Shown here piece after piece: positions 24,067 through 36,205 of a stretch of DNA of 64,000 bases. The notes beneath the pieces are model-generated. The model ran no database searches. It had not been told where the DNA came from and was given only the letters and a program-made list of their open reading frames with translations. A program made the position numbers and the translations under genes. Origin of the DNA: Sambucus nigra (taxonomy: Eukaryota; Streptophyta; Magnoliopsida; Dipsacales; Adoxaceae); the NCBI GenBank assembly GCA_949130495.1, contig OX422217.1, positions 571,240,606-571,304,605 on the forward strand, given 5' to 3'. Position 1 is the first letter of the stretch. Each line of letters begins with the position of its first letter.

Positions 24067-25002
24067 CAGTCAAGGGCAAAACAAAATAAGGAAAATGAAG
24101 GCCAAGATCGTACCCGTCCAAGAGCTTCAACCACCAATCGTGATAAAGGTTAAACCCAACTCATAGTTGAGAAAACAACCTAGCAAACTCCAAAACATTT
24201 ACCAAATGCACAAAACTCCACAATCAATTCGAAAGACCAAATTTGAAACTTTTAAAACTCACAAGGAGGTACTAGTGTTTAAGACGTAAAGATTTCTCAA
24301 GAGTATAAGGTTGTAAATCATAGAGAGAAACTAGATAGAGAAAATTAGAAGAAAAAACTACAAAATGTAGGGTGCAATTTGATTTTTAAAAACCCCAAAA
24401 ATGAACTGACCCCATCGCATACTATATATATGAAAATAGAAATGAAAGAGGTTCATAATTTAATAAACCCACACCATAAGGCAGTTGGGGTTAAAAGGGA
24501 AATCCAAAAACCGAGGTTACGAGCATCAATTTATAAAGAGGATAAGGGGCAGTAGTGTCAATCAAGAGGAGACAAACAATCCTTCTCAACCACGCTAAAA
24601 CACGTCCTGAAAAGACCAAAACACAAACCTTGATTCACCGACTGCCAACCACTCTGAACGGTAAGCAAGTTACCACAACAAACGACACATAAAATACAGA
24701 ATTGAAGCCATTTTAATTTAGGGATTTAAAGGATTAAAATTAGGCAAATTTTATATTTAATTCAAAGTAATGAATATCCCATTTTAAATGCCCAAAAAAA
24801 AAAAAAAAAAAAGATTTCAATAGCAGAAATTTATATAGAGTTCAAAATAACAATATCTTAGTAAAAAATATACTAAAAATAATTTATGAAATAAAGGATA
24901 CAACTAGATTTTGGAAAACATTTAAGTGTAAAATGTTTCAACCTAATAAAAACAAAGTCTTTTAAAAAAAAGGGCAAATAAAAAAAAACAGGGATAATTT
25001 CA
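23018..25002 (-). other. probable 3' LTR of Copia element 2 plus unassigned flank
   Basis: No gene seen. A PPT (minus AAAAGGGGAGAT) ends at 25003 and the LTR should start at TGAAATTATCC just below it. The outer end is unknown, perhaps near 23255. Contains (AT)n at 24034-24064 and an 18-A run at about 24793. No 5' LTR partner was recognised, so the LTR call rests on the purine tract alone. Confidence 0.35.
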
Positions 25003-25014
25003 ATCTCCCCTTTT
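25003..25014 (-). promoter_or_regulatory. polypurine tract of Copia element 2
   Basis: Minus AAAAGGGGAGAT, followed by TG. A second purine block (CAATCAGGGGGATATT) lies at 25197-25212, repeating the double-tract arrangement of the other Copia elements here. Confidence 0.55.
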
Positions 25015-25229
25015 GCGACTTTTGAGACAAACAAGACTTTGAGACCAGGAACATAACTAAACTAACAACATTTTACATCCTAACCAAAAAAAAGGAGTAC
25101 ATAACTCAGCTAACAACATTTTGAGTCCTAAACAAACACACAACTCAACTAATAACAATTATCCTAGAAAACCAAAAAAGACACAAATAGTCTCAAAATA
25201 TCCCCCTGATTGTCTCAATGGGAGAAAAG

Positions 25230-27548
25230 GAGGAAACTAAAATTAAATTAGCTAGAGACAATGTTACAATGATTTTGACATCCGAAGTCTTGTTTCTTAA
25301 TCCATTTATTTTGAACATTGGGGGCAACAGTTTTAAAAAGGCTATTACCAGAAATAACTTTTGTTTGATTAACAGCAAATTTAGATTTTAAAGGGATCCT
25401 ATGCAAAATACTAACACCATTTTGTTTTTTATTTTAATGCTTATAATAGAATTGTCCTAAATGGCCCATTTTCAGACTATAATTACAGCGATATACATGC
25501 CTAGATTCAAATTTCACTTTAAACAACACATTTCTTTGAACAACATTCCCACTTTGTCTAGTTAAACTGAAACGCTTAAAGTGAAACTGTTCCGAGTGAC
25601 CAAATTTTGAGCAAAAGTTGCATTTAAACACTTTCCTTTCAACTCACTTGGCATTATTACACTTCATGTGCTAATTTTTATCATGAACATTCCTATTTAG
25701 GTTTTTATAACAATTTTTTCTAAATTCCCTAATTCAGAAAAAATATTTCAGTGAAACGCAGGTTTAGCAGTCTTAAAATACCCAACATTCTGAATTTGCC
25801 TAAATTTGCCTAAACCAATTTATTCTGCCTTGCTTTCTTGAAGCATAAATTTTCCACATGTCCAGATTTGTGATAGAAATTGCGTAACAAAATAGGTTTA
25901 GCAGAAGTAGAACAACCTTCATTTTTAGCATCTTTATAAGACAACCTAATCTCATTTGAATCCAAAAATTATTCCTTATAATTGACAAAATTAGTTACAT
26001 TAAATTATTTTCCCTTAAAACAAAGCCCTTTCGTAGGAACAAAATCAGAATAAGAGTTGGTTGGATCAAAGCACGTATTTTTATTAATAGTCTTCACCGC
26101 ATCACCGACATTCCAATAACTTTTTAACTTTTTCAAAGTGACTTCTAGTTTCTTTTTACATTCATCATATTTATTCAAAACATCCTTAAGTTCAATTTGA
26201 GATTCATAAAATTTAAACAAAAATTTCTTATTTTTAATTTCTAGAGAGTGATTAAGTTCATTTAACATGATTATTCTTTTTTCTAGAAACGAAACATCAT
26301 TTTCAAGTTCACCTACTTGAAAAACAGATTCTTCAGTTAAAGAGTTAATTTGATTGTTTAAAACGTTATTCTTAGCCATTAACCTAGAATTAATTTGGCT
26401 TAAGCCAGTGCAGTCCTCAATTGTATTATCAAAAGATTTATTAGCCATACAATCTTCTAAACCCATACTCACACACCCTTCAATAATGACAGAATTGTCT
26501 ACAGTTTCAGATTCATCCCCATCATAAAAAATACTACCAAAATGAGATAAATAAGTTGTGGACGTAGGGTGAGATTGTGTAGGTAAGACATGAGATAGAT
26601 TCATAATGTCTAAAGAAAAATTATCAACACGTAAATAAGAATCATCAGAAATAATAGATAAGCTATCAAAAATGTTATTCGACTTAATATTACAAAAAGA
26701 TAGTTATTACCAAAAGTTTTTATTTACTTCATCATTGTCACTATCTGAAATATCATCCCAAGTTTAAGAAAAATGGGCGTTATTAGAGGATTCCCTTTTT
26801 TATTTGGAAAAATAGTTATTGGCATAATGACCAAATTTATTACATTTCTTATCACTAATATCATTGGTAGGATTAATAAAATCATTTGGTTTCTTCTCAA
26901 ATTGTTTATCACAAGATCTATGTGGATAACTAGGTTGATATTCTCTTGAAGCAACACTCTTTCTAAATGTGACAAATTTTTTAAAATAATTAGAAAATAA
27001 ATCAATTTCTTTCTCCATAGACTCGAGTGTAATGGAAAAATCATCCATATTAGCCAAGGAAGAAGAAAAGATAAGATTATTTACATTAGAACTATAATTC
27101 AGCATGCTTTGTGCAGTACCTTTTCCTCTTTGTTCATCACTAAGGGAATTTCGTAGTTCAAAAGTTTTAATTTTACTACACAAAAGATGAGTGGTATAAA
27201 TATATAAATTATCACCTATAGTATGTTAATTAAATCAAAACTCTTAGGAAGGGACCTAAGAATTTGATCAGATATTTTAGAATCACTATAAACAACACCA
27301 TTATCATGTGACAGATTAATAACATCTTGAAATTTAAGGTAAAAAATCATCAAAATTCTCTTTATCCTTCATAAAAAGAGAATCATACATTCTAACTAAC
27401 ATTTGTGACTTAGATATTTTAGCTATAGAGTCTCCTTAATGAGTTGTCAATAGAATGTACCAAAACTCTTTCGTTGTGGTGCAAGTTGAAATTCTTTTAA
27501 ATTCAGTTCCATTCATCGCTTAGAAAATATCATTTTTGCCTTTATTGT
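25230..27548 (-). pseudogene. Copia gag, 3' part, with several zinc-knuckle-like motifs
   Basis: Minus-strand gag remnant that continues from 40050-39805 across the Tat insertion. The UBN2-type capsid core is visible at about 27510-27200 (TTKEFWYIL, FDDFYLKFQ). A knuckle follows at about 26850 (KKCNKFGHYANNYFSK, one Cys lost), then a coiled-coil segment (26600-26005). After that come about four more knuckle-like motifs at 25880-25440: FYHKSGHVENLCFKK, a degraded one, CNFCSKFGHSEQF and CNYSLKMGHLGQF. The reading frame has many stops, several of them at former Trp codons. No protease or polymerase follows before the purine tract, so the element is gag-only. Confidence 0.75.
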
Positions 27549-27961
27549 TGTGGGTACCTCTATTTTTCATGCTGCCCCAGATGAGTAGCCCAATAAAACA
27601 CGACCCAAAGTCTAGAGGCCTCGCACTTTAACTAATTCAGTTATGACCCATTCAAATTCCTAAATTCTCTCAAGAGATATTCTAGGGATTATGGACCAAC
27701 GTGGAGGAATCCCACAACTCCACTCTTCGAAAAAGGATTGTATAAATTAAACCCTTAGCCCGGGGCAAAGGGGCATGAAATTGTAAACACTCCCTTGGAG
27801 AAAAGAAAAATAAAATACAGAAAGCACCATCGTGGATGTAGGCCTTCTTGCCGATCCACGTATATCTTATGTTGTGTGTGATTGCAATTATTTCCAGTTA
27901 TTTATTTATTCTTGTGATCACCTTTTCTTATTATTTTGTGTTTAGTTTAATTGTGACCACA
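27549..27961 (+). repeat. Tat 5' LTR
   Basis: 413 bp, TGTGGGTACC...GACCACA. It contains TTGTATAAATTAAACCC, a likely TATA region (about 27738). It pairs with 39387-39799, also 413 bp. Confidence 0.95.
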
Positions 27962-27963
27962 AT

Positions 27964-27981
27964 TGGCGCCGTCTGTGGGAA
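27964..27981 (+). promoter_or_regulatory. Tat primer-binding site
   Basis: TGGCGCCGTCTGTGGGAA, two bases after the LTR. It begins with the TGG that pairs with a tRNA CCA end. This form is familiar from plant Tat-group elements. I do not assign the tRNA. Confidence 0.8.
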
Positions 27982-28029
27982 GCTTTTATTTTCCTTTAAG
28001 AAAACTTCACCAATAAGAATTTGGAATGT

Positions 28030-29705
28030 ATGGTCACAGCAGCAATGCCCCTTAGGCGGGGGATATTCAAGAGCAACCTGTTTCTCGAAGGATCAGATTT
28101 GAAGTTCCACGTTCTAATCATAGGGCTCACCCAGAACGTCAAGCTTTGGAGGAAAGTTAAGGACCTGCCCAGTCCACACAGGTCTCTAGGTTAATCAACG
28201 CCTATGAGGCCAGGCTCCAAGAGCAAGAGGAGGCCACACGCAAGCAAGAAGATGAGAATGCTCGTATCAAGAGAAGACTAGAAAAAATGGAGAGAGAACT
28301 TCAACATAGCACAAGGCAACGTCAATATCGCACTCCTAGCCCTCAGGCGAGCAAATATCACAGTCGAGGAAGGAGCCCTAGACGTGGGTCTTAAAGATTA
28401 GAGGAACCCAGGTCAGATGATGACCTAGCCGAGCAACAATAACTAGCTTACCGTTATAGGAGCCCAGGTCGAGGAAATGATGACATACGAAATTTGTTTC
28501 GAAGAGAAATGAACCAACACCCAGCACACTAGGGTTCCAGGTCGACCAGAAAGCTAGCCAGGCAAGCTCTCAGGACCCAGATGAAATCCCCTTTCTCAAG
28601 GGAGATGAAAGAAGAATAAGAAGCCAACAAGAAGTTCGTGATGCCGAGATTCACGATCTACGATGAAAAGACTGATCATATTGACCATGTTAGTCATTAC
28701 AGGCAGGCCATGACCCTTTGTAACCATAAGGACGCATTGATGTGCCAGATCTTTTCGTCGAGCTTGCATGACGTGGCCCAGAAGTGGTTCTAGAAACTCC
28801 CTCACAGTTCCGTAAGAAGGTTCGAGTCCCTTGCAGATCTATTTATAGCTCGCTTTATTACCAGTAGCTCCCATCCAAATAGAATGGATGCTTTGTTGAC
28901 GATGAAGAAAATACCCCAGGAGAGCCTCAGAAATAATGCAAAGAGATATTGGGAGCTATTCAATGAAGTTGGGGATTGCTCGGAGCAGGTCACCGTGGCA
29001 TCTTTTAAGATTGGTTTACCTAGTTCCTACCTCTTGGACCAGTCCCTCACCAAGAAGGAGGCCACCACCATTGATGACTTAATGGATCGTATAAAAGAAT
29101 ACGCCAAAGTTGAAGATTCGACTCATCTCGACGCAGGAGAGAATGGTCGCACCAAGTTTGCCACCAAGGGTAGCGATAAAGCCAAAAATGGCAATAAGAA
29201 TGGGAGCAGGAGCAACCCTAAGAATGACAATAAGAGTGATGCCCCAAAAGCGTTTCAAGAAGTGAACATGGTTTTTAAGGAACCAATCTACAAGATTCTG
29301 GCAAAGATCAAGGATGAACCATTCGTTAAATGGCCCAAGAAGATGGGTTGATATCCCTTAAAGACAAACAACCCATTGAGATGCGTATTCCACAAGGAGG
29401 GAGGGAAAAAAGACGAGCATTGCAAAGCTCTCAAGTCTGACCTCGAAGAGGTAACCCAAGCTGGGCACTTGAATAAGTTCGTAGAGAAAAAGGTAGAGGC
29501 GGTAGCTGCAAATAGAGATCGGAGACCCGATAAAGTGCTCCAGGAGGACATCGGCCATGAGTTCGCTGTAATTCATGGGGCATCCGACCTAAATAATATT
29601 CAAGTAAGCACAACTCGGATGGAAGTAAAAAATCTTACGACAGTAATGCAAGCTTTTCAAATCGATCTGGACAAAACGCATGGAGGAAAGCATCGACGAT
29701 AAGAT
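28030..29705 (+). pseudogene. Tat gag (broken)
   Basis: Begins with an Arg/Glu-rich coiled segment (about 28190-28330). The Gypsy gag core then starts near 28635 (FTIYDEKTDH, then QIFSSSLHDVAQKW at about 28745). It continues through a long open stretch (28884-29351: RFITSSSHPNRM, SFKIGLPSS, LMDRIKEYAKVED) and a second (29376-29702) with a partial CxxH-type region (CVFHKEGGKKDEHCKAL) in place of a zinc knuckle. Stops at 28791 and 29349 and others disrupt it. The order and motifs fit Tat/Ogre-group gag. Confidence 0.85.
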
Positions 29706-30130
29706 GACGTCGACTATAGCAATAACATTGTGTTCATGAATGAAGACCTAGTGGGAGTAAGGACCCCACATCATGATGCCTTGATCATTACACTCTGGAT
29801 AACTAACTACAATGTTGACAAGTTGCTTTTCGACCAAGGTAGCTCATCCAAAGTAATGTATCTCGACCTATTTAGAAAGTTGAAGTTAAGCATCATCGAC
29901 TTAAAGGAAGCCACCATTCCTCTAGTTGGCTTCGTTGGTAAAGTGACCATCCCTTTGGGAAAGATTGTACTGCCAGTAAGGGCCGGAAGTGTCTCCAAAA
30001 TGATCGAATTTCTGGTGGTCGACATTGACTCACCCTACAAGGCCATCCTTGGCAGAGGGTGGCTACATGCGATGAAGGCCATCCCTTCTACCTACCATCA
30101 GAAACTCAAATATGTGACTGAGTGAGGAGT
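29706..30130 (+). pseudogene. Tat aspartic protease
   Basis: Retroviral-type aspartic protease that would cleave the polyprotein. The catalytic motif appears as LLFDQGSSSKVMY (about 29824-29862), the DQGSS form used by Tat elements. The distal ILGRGWLHAMKAIPS (about 30037-30090) corresponds to the conserved LGR box. This 131-codon stretch is open, with a stop at 30123. Confidence 0.9.
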
Positions 30131-30742
30131 GATGGAGATCCATGGAGATCAGGAAATAGTGAGAAATTTATTTATAGTAGCCATCCGCCCTAAGCCGGAG
30201 AAGAAGGTCGATAAAGCTAAGGAGAAGGTTAGAGAATATGAAGGTTTGATACCTTCCAAATAGTAGTTAAAATATATAAGACCTGGTGTGGAGGAGACCA
30301 TGCTCCTCCCCTGTGAGCGGGTCGTTGAGAACCTGAAGGAAGTCTCAGCCTAAGACAACAAAAAAGATAGGATATTCTTGATCGGGGAACTAATTGTACT
30401 TTTGTAGAATAACTTGGACATTTTCACGTGGGAACCCTATGAGCTTCCTGAGATTGATCCTAGTGTAGTCTATCATCGGCTCCACGTTGACTCGAATTTC
30501 AAGCCAATCGCACAAAAGGCACAGCCAACTGCACTCGAGAAGGGCAAGTCTTTGGAGAAGGATTTGGAAAAGCTGTTGGATGCAAGATCCATATGGGAAG
30601 TTCAATTCCCTAAATGCCTGTCCAACCCAGTAGTGGTCCCAAAAAGAAACGAAAAATAGAGTGTCTATATTGACTTAACGTCCTTAACAGATATTTCCCT
30701 AAAGACAGTTTTCCTCTCCCAAAGATTAACGAGTTGGTAGAT

Positions 30743-32397
30743 TGACGCGACTTAGAATTTGTCTTAAAAGTGCGTTCACTCTAGGTTCAAGTGCAAACCT
30801 ATCGCTCAAGTAATAACCCGGTAAGTCGGGATCAAATCCACAGGGAAAGAAAATGTCAACTAGTAATCAGGAAACTTATTAGATTTGAAAATGATTTCTT
30901 AAAATAAACAAAAAGATGATTAATGATTTTGGAAGATTTCTAGCGAAATAAAACTTTTCTTAACAAAAGTAAAACTTTTCTTAACAAAAGAAAACTGGAA
31001 ATTTTAATGAAAGTAGACTAAAAATTGCAGGAAAAACTTTTAATCAAATAGGAGAAAACAGGGTAGAATACAATTCCTCAATCCTTAGCAAATTATCATA
31101 GAGAATACTAGACTTGTAAATTAAAATAATTGATTAGATCCAGCCTTTATAACTTCTAAGCATTACATATATGAGGGATCTAGCCCGCACAATATGAAAT
31201 CAAAAACAGGTATAAAGCAGTGAATAATAAATTATACTAGCAAAGCTTTCTTAAACATCTCAAGTACCTAGGGCAAGAGAGATTAAAAGATTGACAGTTT
31301 TTTGTATAATTTTCTCTCACGATTCAATCAATATTTTAATTTAACCTCTATTTTCTACATAGATAATCTGCCTTGGATTGAGATCATGTACCCCAACCCT
31401 TGGGAAATTTAGCTACTCATGATTGGATTGAAGAACAAATTCATACTCAGAATTATGGAACTACAAGACATGGGAAATAAAATTGCAAATAATAAAGTAA
31501 CAGAGAATATAATGATATTACTTGAATTCAGCAGCAGGAAAGTAATTGGAATTGAAATCCAGATAACTTCTCCTTAATCAGCAGTACAAACTAAGGTTCT
31601 TATAAAAGAAATTTAAATTTCTGAATGGTTCTCTCAAAAACTAACTCTCAAATTCTTTAACAACTTTGTAATCTAACAACTTGCTACAATTCTCTCTCTA
31701 CTTGCTTGGTTGGTCTCCAAATGATGTAGGGCAAGGGTTTTTATAACACAAAGTATTGAATTTTACAGCCAATAGTTCTTATGGTACGTTTCTCCAAGAG
31801 TTGCTCTGTTTTAATTGAACAATTAATTGTCAGCATTTCACATGACCGGACCGGTCTGGCTCAACCTCAGATCGGTCCGAATACACCGAATCGGTTCTTT
31901 TCTTTTTACCGGATCGGTCCGGGCCTAGTCGGATGGGTCCGAATTTTTTCTTCCATCGGTTCGTCATCAATCCGGGGGATACTGGACTTTGTCAATTCGG
32001 ATGGATCCGGATCCAACCCGGATCGGTCCGAAGTTCTTCTAGTTTGACTTTTTCCTTGAAACTTTGACTGACCATATCTTTTGATCTAGAACTCCGATTT
32101 GAATGCCGTTTCTTCCTATGCTCTTGTGAAATCATGCTCTTCAACTTTAATTTTTACGTTGCTTCTGAATTCCGAATGGAATTTACATTTTTGCCCTTTT
32201 ACATTTCTTCTAGTTTTCTTCTTTTCTTTTATTACATTCTATTCCTGAAATCTTTATCACAATTACACAAAAACTAGGGAATTTTGTTAGAAACGAACAA
32301 TAGAGAGATATGGACTAAAAATGATTCAATTACCTTGTTCGAGATATTAAAATCACTAACTTAAGGGGCTAAATTCGGAAGAATTTACGCTTGGTCA
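30743..32397 (-). mobile_element. solo LTR of an Athila-related family
   Basis: 1655 bp, TGACGCGACTTAG...TTGGTCA, with a perfect TSD tagat (30738-30742, 32398-32402). The first 170 bp match the partial LTR at 63827-64000 closely. They also resemble the start of the intact Athila LTR at 44215, including a CAAGTAATAA..CCGGTAAGTCGGGATC block. A solo LTR with a TSD arises by LTR-LTR recombination. The strand is inferred from the Athila orientation. Its middle carries a palindrome cluster. The rest has no gene. Confidence 0.92.
31847..32030. repeat. palindrome cluster, CGGATCGGTCCG type
   Basis: Near-palindromic 12-mers: CGGACCGGTCTG 31847, CAGATCGGTCCG 31868, CGAATCGGTTCT 31887, CGGATCGGTCCG 31910, CGGATGGGTCCG 31930, TCCATCGGTTCG 31952, CGGATGGATCCG 31998 and CGGATCGGTCCG 32019. 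Pairs are 20-22 bp apart (31847/31868 and 31998/32019 exactly 21). More degenerate than the Athila cluster. Confidence 0.85.
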
Positions 32398-33000
32398 TAG
32401 ATGCCACAGTAGCTCATGAAAGAATGAGTTTCCTTGACGCATACTCCGGGTATCACCAAATCCCTCTACACGAGCCGGATCAAGACAAGACAACATTCAT
32501 CACCACCGTCGGGTTGTATTATCACAAGGTCATTCCCTTTGGGCTAAAAAATGCTGGAGCTATCTACCAGTGGTTGGTCACCAAAATGTTCATAGACAAA
32601 ATGGGGAGCATTATGGAGGTATATAATGACGATATGCTCGTTACGAGCAGCCTTAAAGAATACCACCTCTCGGACCTATCAAGGACCTTTGAAATCCTCA
32701 GGAAATACCGAATGATGCTTAACGTAAGTAAGTGTTCCTTCGGTGTCCAGTCAGGATAACGTCTCGAGTACTTGGTTAGCAAGAGAGGCATTGAAGCCTA
32801 CCCAGACCAGATTGACTCCATCAATAGGGTACAACCCCCCCGTACGATAAGAGACGTGCAGAAGCTCACAGGGATGCTCGTCGACCTAAATCGATTCATG
32901 TCGAAGACATCCAAAAGTTGAAATCCATTCTTCCAGTTATTAAAGAAAAGCTGAAATGTGGAGTGGAACGAGGATTTCTCGAAGGCATTAGAGGATCTCA

Positions 33001-33860
33001 AAGGTTACCTCATCACACCACCCTTACTCATAAATACCTCAAGAGAATGATTCTCTGCACCTATACCTCACAGTTTCTAGCCACGTTGTCCGTTCTGCAC
33101 TACTTTGCGAAAGAACAGGAATCTAGCACCCAGTCTATTACGCGACCAAGACTCTCTTAGACGCCAAACAACGATACCTACCATTGGAAAAGCTCACCTT
33201 TTCACTAGTGTTAGCCTCGAGAAAATTGAAAAATTGTTTCGAAGCCCACTCCATCATTGTACTTATGAACAACCCTCTTAAATCAGTCCTGGGAAGAGCA
33301 AATCTATCCGGTAGACTATCAAAATGGTCAGTCAAGCTTGGGAAATTTAACATGCAGTTTCATCTAAGGAATGAAATCAAAGGACAAATCCTCGCCGACT
33401 TCATCGCATAATTTATTGGAGAACATCCTTGCGATCGAATTCAAAGGGAGAACACCTTGGCACAAGGTGTTTGGTTTATGTTCATTGATGGATCCTCCAA
33501 TTCCAAAGGGGCAGGAGTAGGCATTGTACTAATTACCCCTAAAGATGCAATCCTTGAGCAAGGAATCAGGCTTGGATTTGAAGCCTAAAAAAATGAAGCA
33601 GAGTATAAAGCACTGATAGCAGGCCTACAGAAGGCACAACCATTGGGGACAAAGAAACTCCAAGTGTTCGGTGACTCACAACTGGTCTCCAACTAGATAA
33701 GTGGTGAATTTAATGCCAAGTATGAGATAATGGTTGCTTACCTTCCCAAAGTGAAGAAATTAATGGCTAACTTCGAATAGATCAACGTCTAACAGTTTCC
33801 TAGAGGACAGAACAACCATGCTAACTCCCTAGCGGCCCTGAGCTCAGCGATCAATTCTGA
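33001..33860 (+). pseudogene. Tat RNase H domains
   Basis: First the remnant of the RT-linked RNase H (to about 33410, ending with EIKGQILADFIA). Then the additional plant-type RNase H characteristic of the Tat lineage, from about 33473: MFIDGSSNSKGAGVGIVL with the first catalytic Asp, NEAEYKALIAGL with the Glu, and VFGDSQLV with the second Asp. The final NNHANSLAAL is where most members have HADALA, so the last acidic residue appears lost. Stops at 33586, 33694, 33778 and 33790 break the frame. Confidence 0.88.
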
Positions 33861-35210
33861 CTTAAAGATAATAATTTCGATTGACTTCCTTGCCAAACCA
33901 AGTATTACCCAGATCGACAAACTGCCAAACATAGGTCATGTTCTCCAAGTTGAATCAAGACCCAGTTAGATGGACCCTATAAGGGATTATTTGAAAGTTG
34001 GTGCCCTACCAGACGATAAGAAGACTTATCATCAGATAAGAGTCAAAGTTGCTCGCTTTCACTTAACTCCCGAGGGCAAATTGTATAAGAGGTCTTTCAC
34101 CGGTCCTTACCTCTAATGCATTCACCCAAAGGATGTCAAATAGGTTTTGCATGAGATCTATGAGGGAATCTATGGGAGTCATATTGGGGTCAGGTGGCTA
34201 GCTTTCCGAGCAATGAAGGAAGGCTGCTGGTGGTCGTACATTCTGAAGGGTTATGGGATATATGCTCGTAAGTGAGAAAAATATCAACTTCACGCTCCTA
34301 TGGTTCACCAACCAGCCATCGACCTAAAGTTACTTACTAGCCCATGGCCTTTCGCCTAATGGGGAATGGACAACATGGGCCCTCTTCCTACCGCTGCCAG
34401 TAATCGCAAGTATTTTTGGTCGCCACACACTACTTCATAAAATGGATAGAGACAGAACCGCTGGAAAACATCAGAGATGCGAATCTGATAAAATTCATAT
34501 GGAAGAACATTTTAACCCGCTTCGGGATTCCTAGGACCATCATTAGTGACAATGGAACCCAATTCGAAAGTGGCCTCTTCTAGGGTTTTTGTAATGACCA
34601 CGGGCTCAGGCACCATTTCAGCTCGGTGTTATACCCTTAGAGCAATGGATAAGATGAAGCTTCTGACAAAATAATGATTGATGGATTAAAGAAGTAATTG
34701 GAGCGAGCCAAAGGGGTATGGGTGAGCGAGCTACCTCACATCCTATGGGCTGATCTCACTACCCCAGGGCGAGCAATTGGTCAAACACCATTTGCACTGA
34801 CATATAGTATGGAGGAAATCATCCCTTTGGAATCTAGCCTCCCTGCCATGAGGTCCACCCTGATCGACCAAGGACAGAGTGATGGAGCATTGCTCGCTGA
34901 ACTTAACCTTGATGAGGAACGAAGAGAGCTGGCTCTAGTATCAACAACAGCTAGAAAATTACTACAATAAGAGGGTTAATCAAACAGCATTCCAAGTTGG
35001 GGGCTACGTCCTAAGGAATGTTCTTGGAAGCGCAGTAAAACCATCATATGGAAAGCTAGGGCGAAACTGGGAGGGACCATTCAAGGTGATAAGAGACAAC
35101 CTACAAGGAGCCTATCACTTAGAAACACTGGAGGGAAGGGAGATACCTCGAGAATGTAACGCAACCAATTTAACGAAATTCTACTTCGAGTTTTCTGTGT
35201 TGATCTTTTA
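33861..35210 (+). pseudogene. Tat integrase (broken)
   Basis: Integrase that would insert the cDNA. The N-terminal zinc region is recognisable (HEIYEGIYGSHIG, about 34148), but the Cys pair is damaged by a stop (ARK-stop-EKYQ, 34270). The core has MDNMGPLP (34365, first Asp) and IISDNGTQFES (34540, second Asp). The Glu region near 34640 is in a shifted frame. The C-terminal part runs to about 35210. An open stretch at 34698-34970 preserves the LPHILWAD segment. Confidence 0.85.
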
Positions 35211-36205
35211 ACACAATTTTGAAATTTGCAATTCATTTTTTATTAATAAAAATTGTTTGGCAGTGGAATTCGATGATCGTTCGTTTTATCTCAAATACTT
35301 TATAATATATGCACCATTTCCAAGTTACATTCTCTCCTCTTAACATATGAAAGCAGGGTATTACCCTGCTCAGGTTTTCATCATCAAACACGAATAACCT
35401 CCTAGTATTTCCCCTGGAAATATATAACGCCCTATAGGGGACCCTTAGGCAGCTCGTCTAACTCAAGTTGGTGGTCAAATAATGTTTAGGTAAAAAAAAC
35501 CTGCTTGGATAGAACATCCAACACCATGTGTGTCCTCGCCATTGCCACACTTAGGCCTAAGGGAGTGTGATGACCCAACCTAAAAGGTAAAGTGAGGTAG
35601 AATGGTATCTTATAAGCATACTGGACTGGGGGGATACTCACTCAACAAAATAACTCTGCCTATATCAAATCTAGTCGACTAAGAAAATCCCAAGATAATC
35701 GAACAAGAAATCAGTGAAGTAAAAAATACACAACACATGTTTAGTCGAAGAATAGCCCAAAACATAATTATTTTATTACATCATTACATATACAAAGAGT
35801 TACATATGTTAAATAAAATAAATCCTAATAAGGATTCGGCCTCCGAGCAAAATAGTTATCTACTTTTGCTCTTCGTCCATCATATGGGTGAGGAGCTAAT
35901 TACTCCTCAACTTCATTTGAATCTGGCTCCAAAAGCTGCCTTGGGATAACATTTATGGGGACCCACTGATCAACGCTCCTAAATGGATTCGGCATCAAAG
36001 CTGAGGGGGATATCTCATGATGATACTAGAGGATGGAGTTCCTAGGGACTTGCAACTCCCTAAGAGAACTCAACCGTCCCCTAATAAAGGACAACTCTTC
36101 AACCTCCCCCAATGTCTTCGAAGCATCGGTCCAAACCTGATCATAACCATCAGCCCACACTCGTCGGGGACCTTTATTGAACAGATACCTCAGCAAGGTA
36201 ACATC
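35211..36205. other. Tat intergenic spacer
   Basis: No gene recognised between the end of integrase and the 3' end of the antisense gene. Contains an inverted GCAGGGTATTACCCTGC at 35353-35369. Confidence 0.5.

Larger units (their letters stand above)
30400..33000 (+). pseudogene. Tat reverse transcriptase, split by solo LTR
   Basis: RT pieces: DPSVVYHRLHVDSNFKPI (30452) and a following block with PVVVPKRNEK (30630) lie upstream of the inserted LTR. FLDAYSGYHQIPLHEPDQ (32433), PFGLKNAGAIYQ (32540) and the catalytic box, here YNDDM instead of YVDDM (32619), lie downstream. When 30743-32402 is removed, leaving one TSD copy, the frame continues without a gap through the conserved region before the first catalytic Asp. 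So the gene was already a Tat RT when hit. Stops at 30658 and 32758 and elsewhere show later decay. Confidence 0.9.

Noticed and set aside
28030..28102. Host gene candidate after the Tat LTR
   Set aside because: Lies directly after the primer-binding site and leads into Tat gag.
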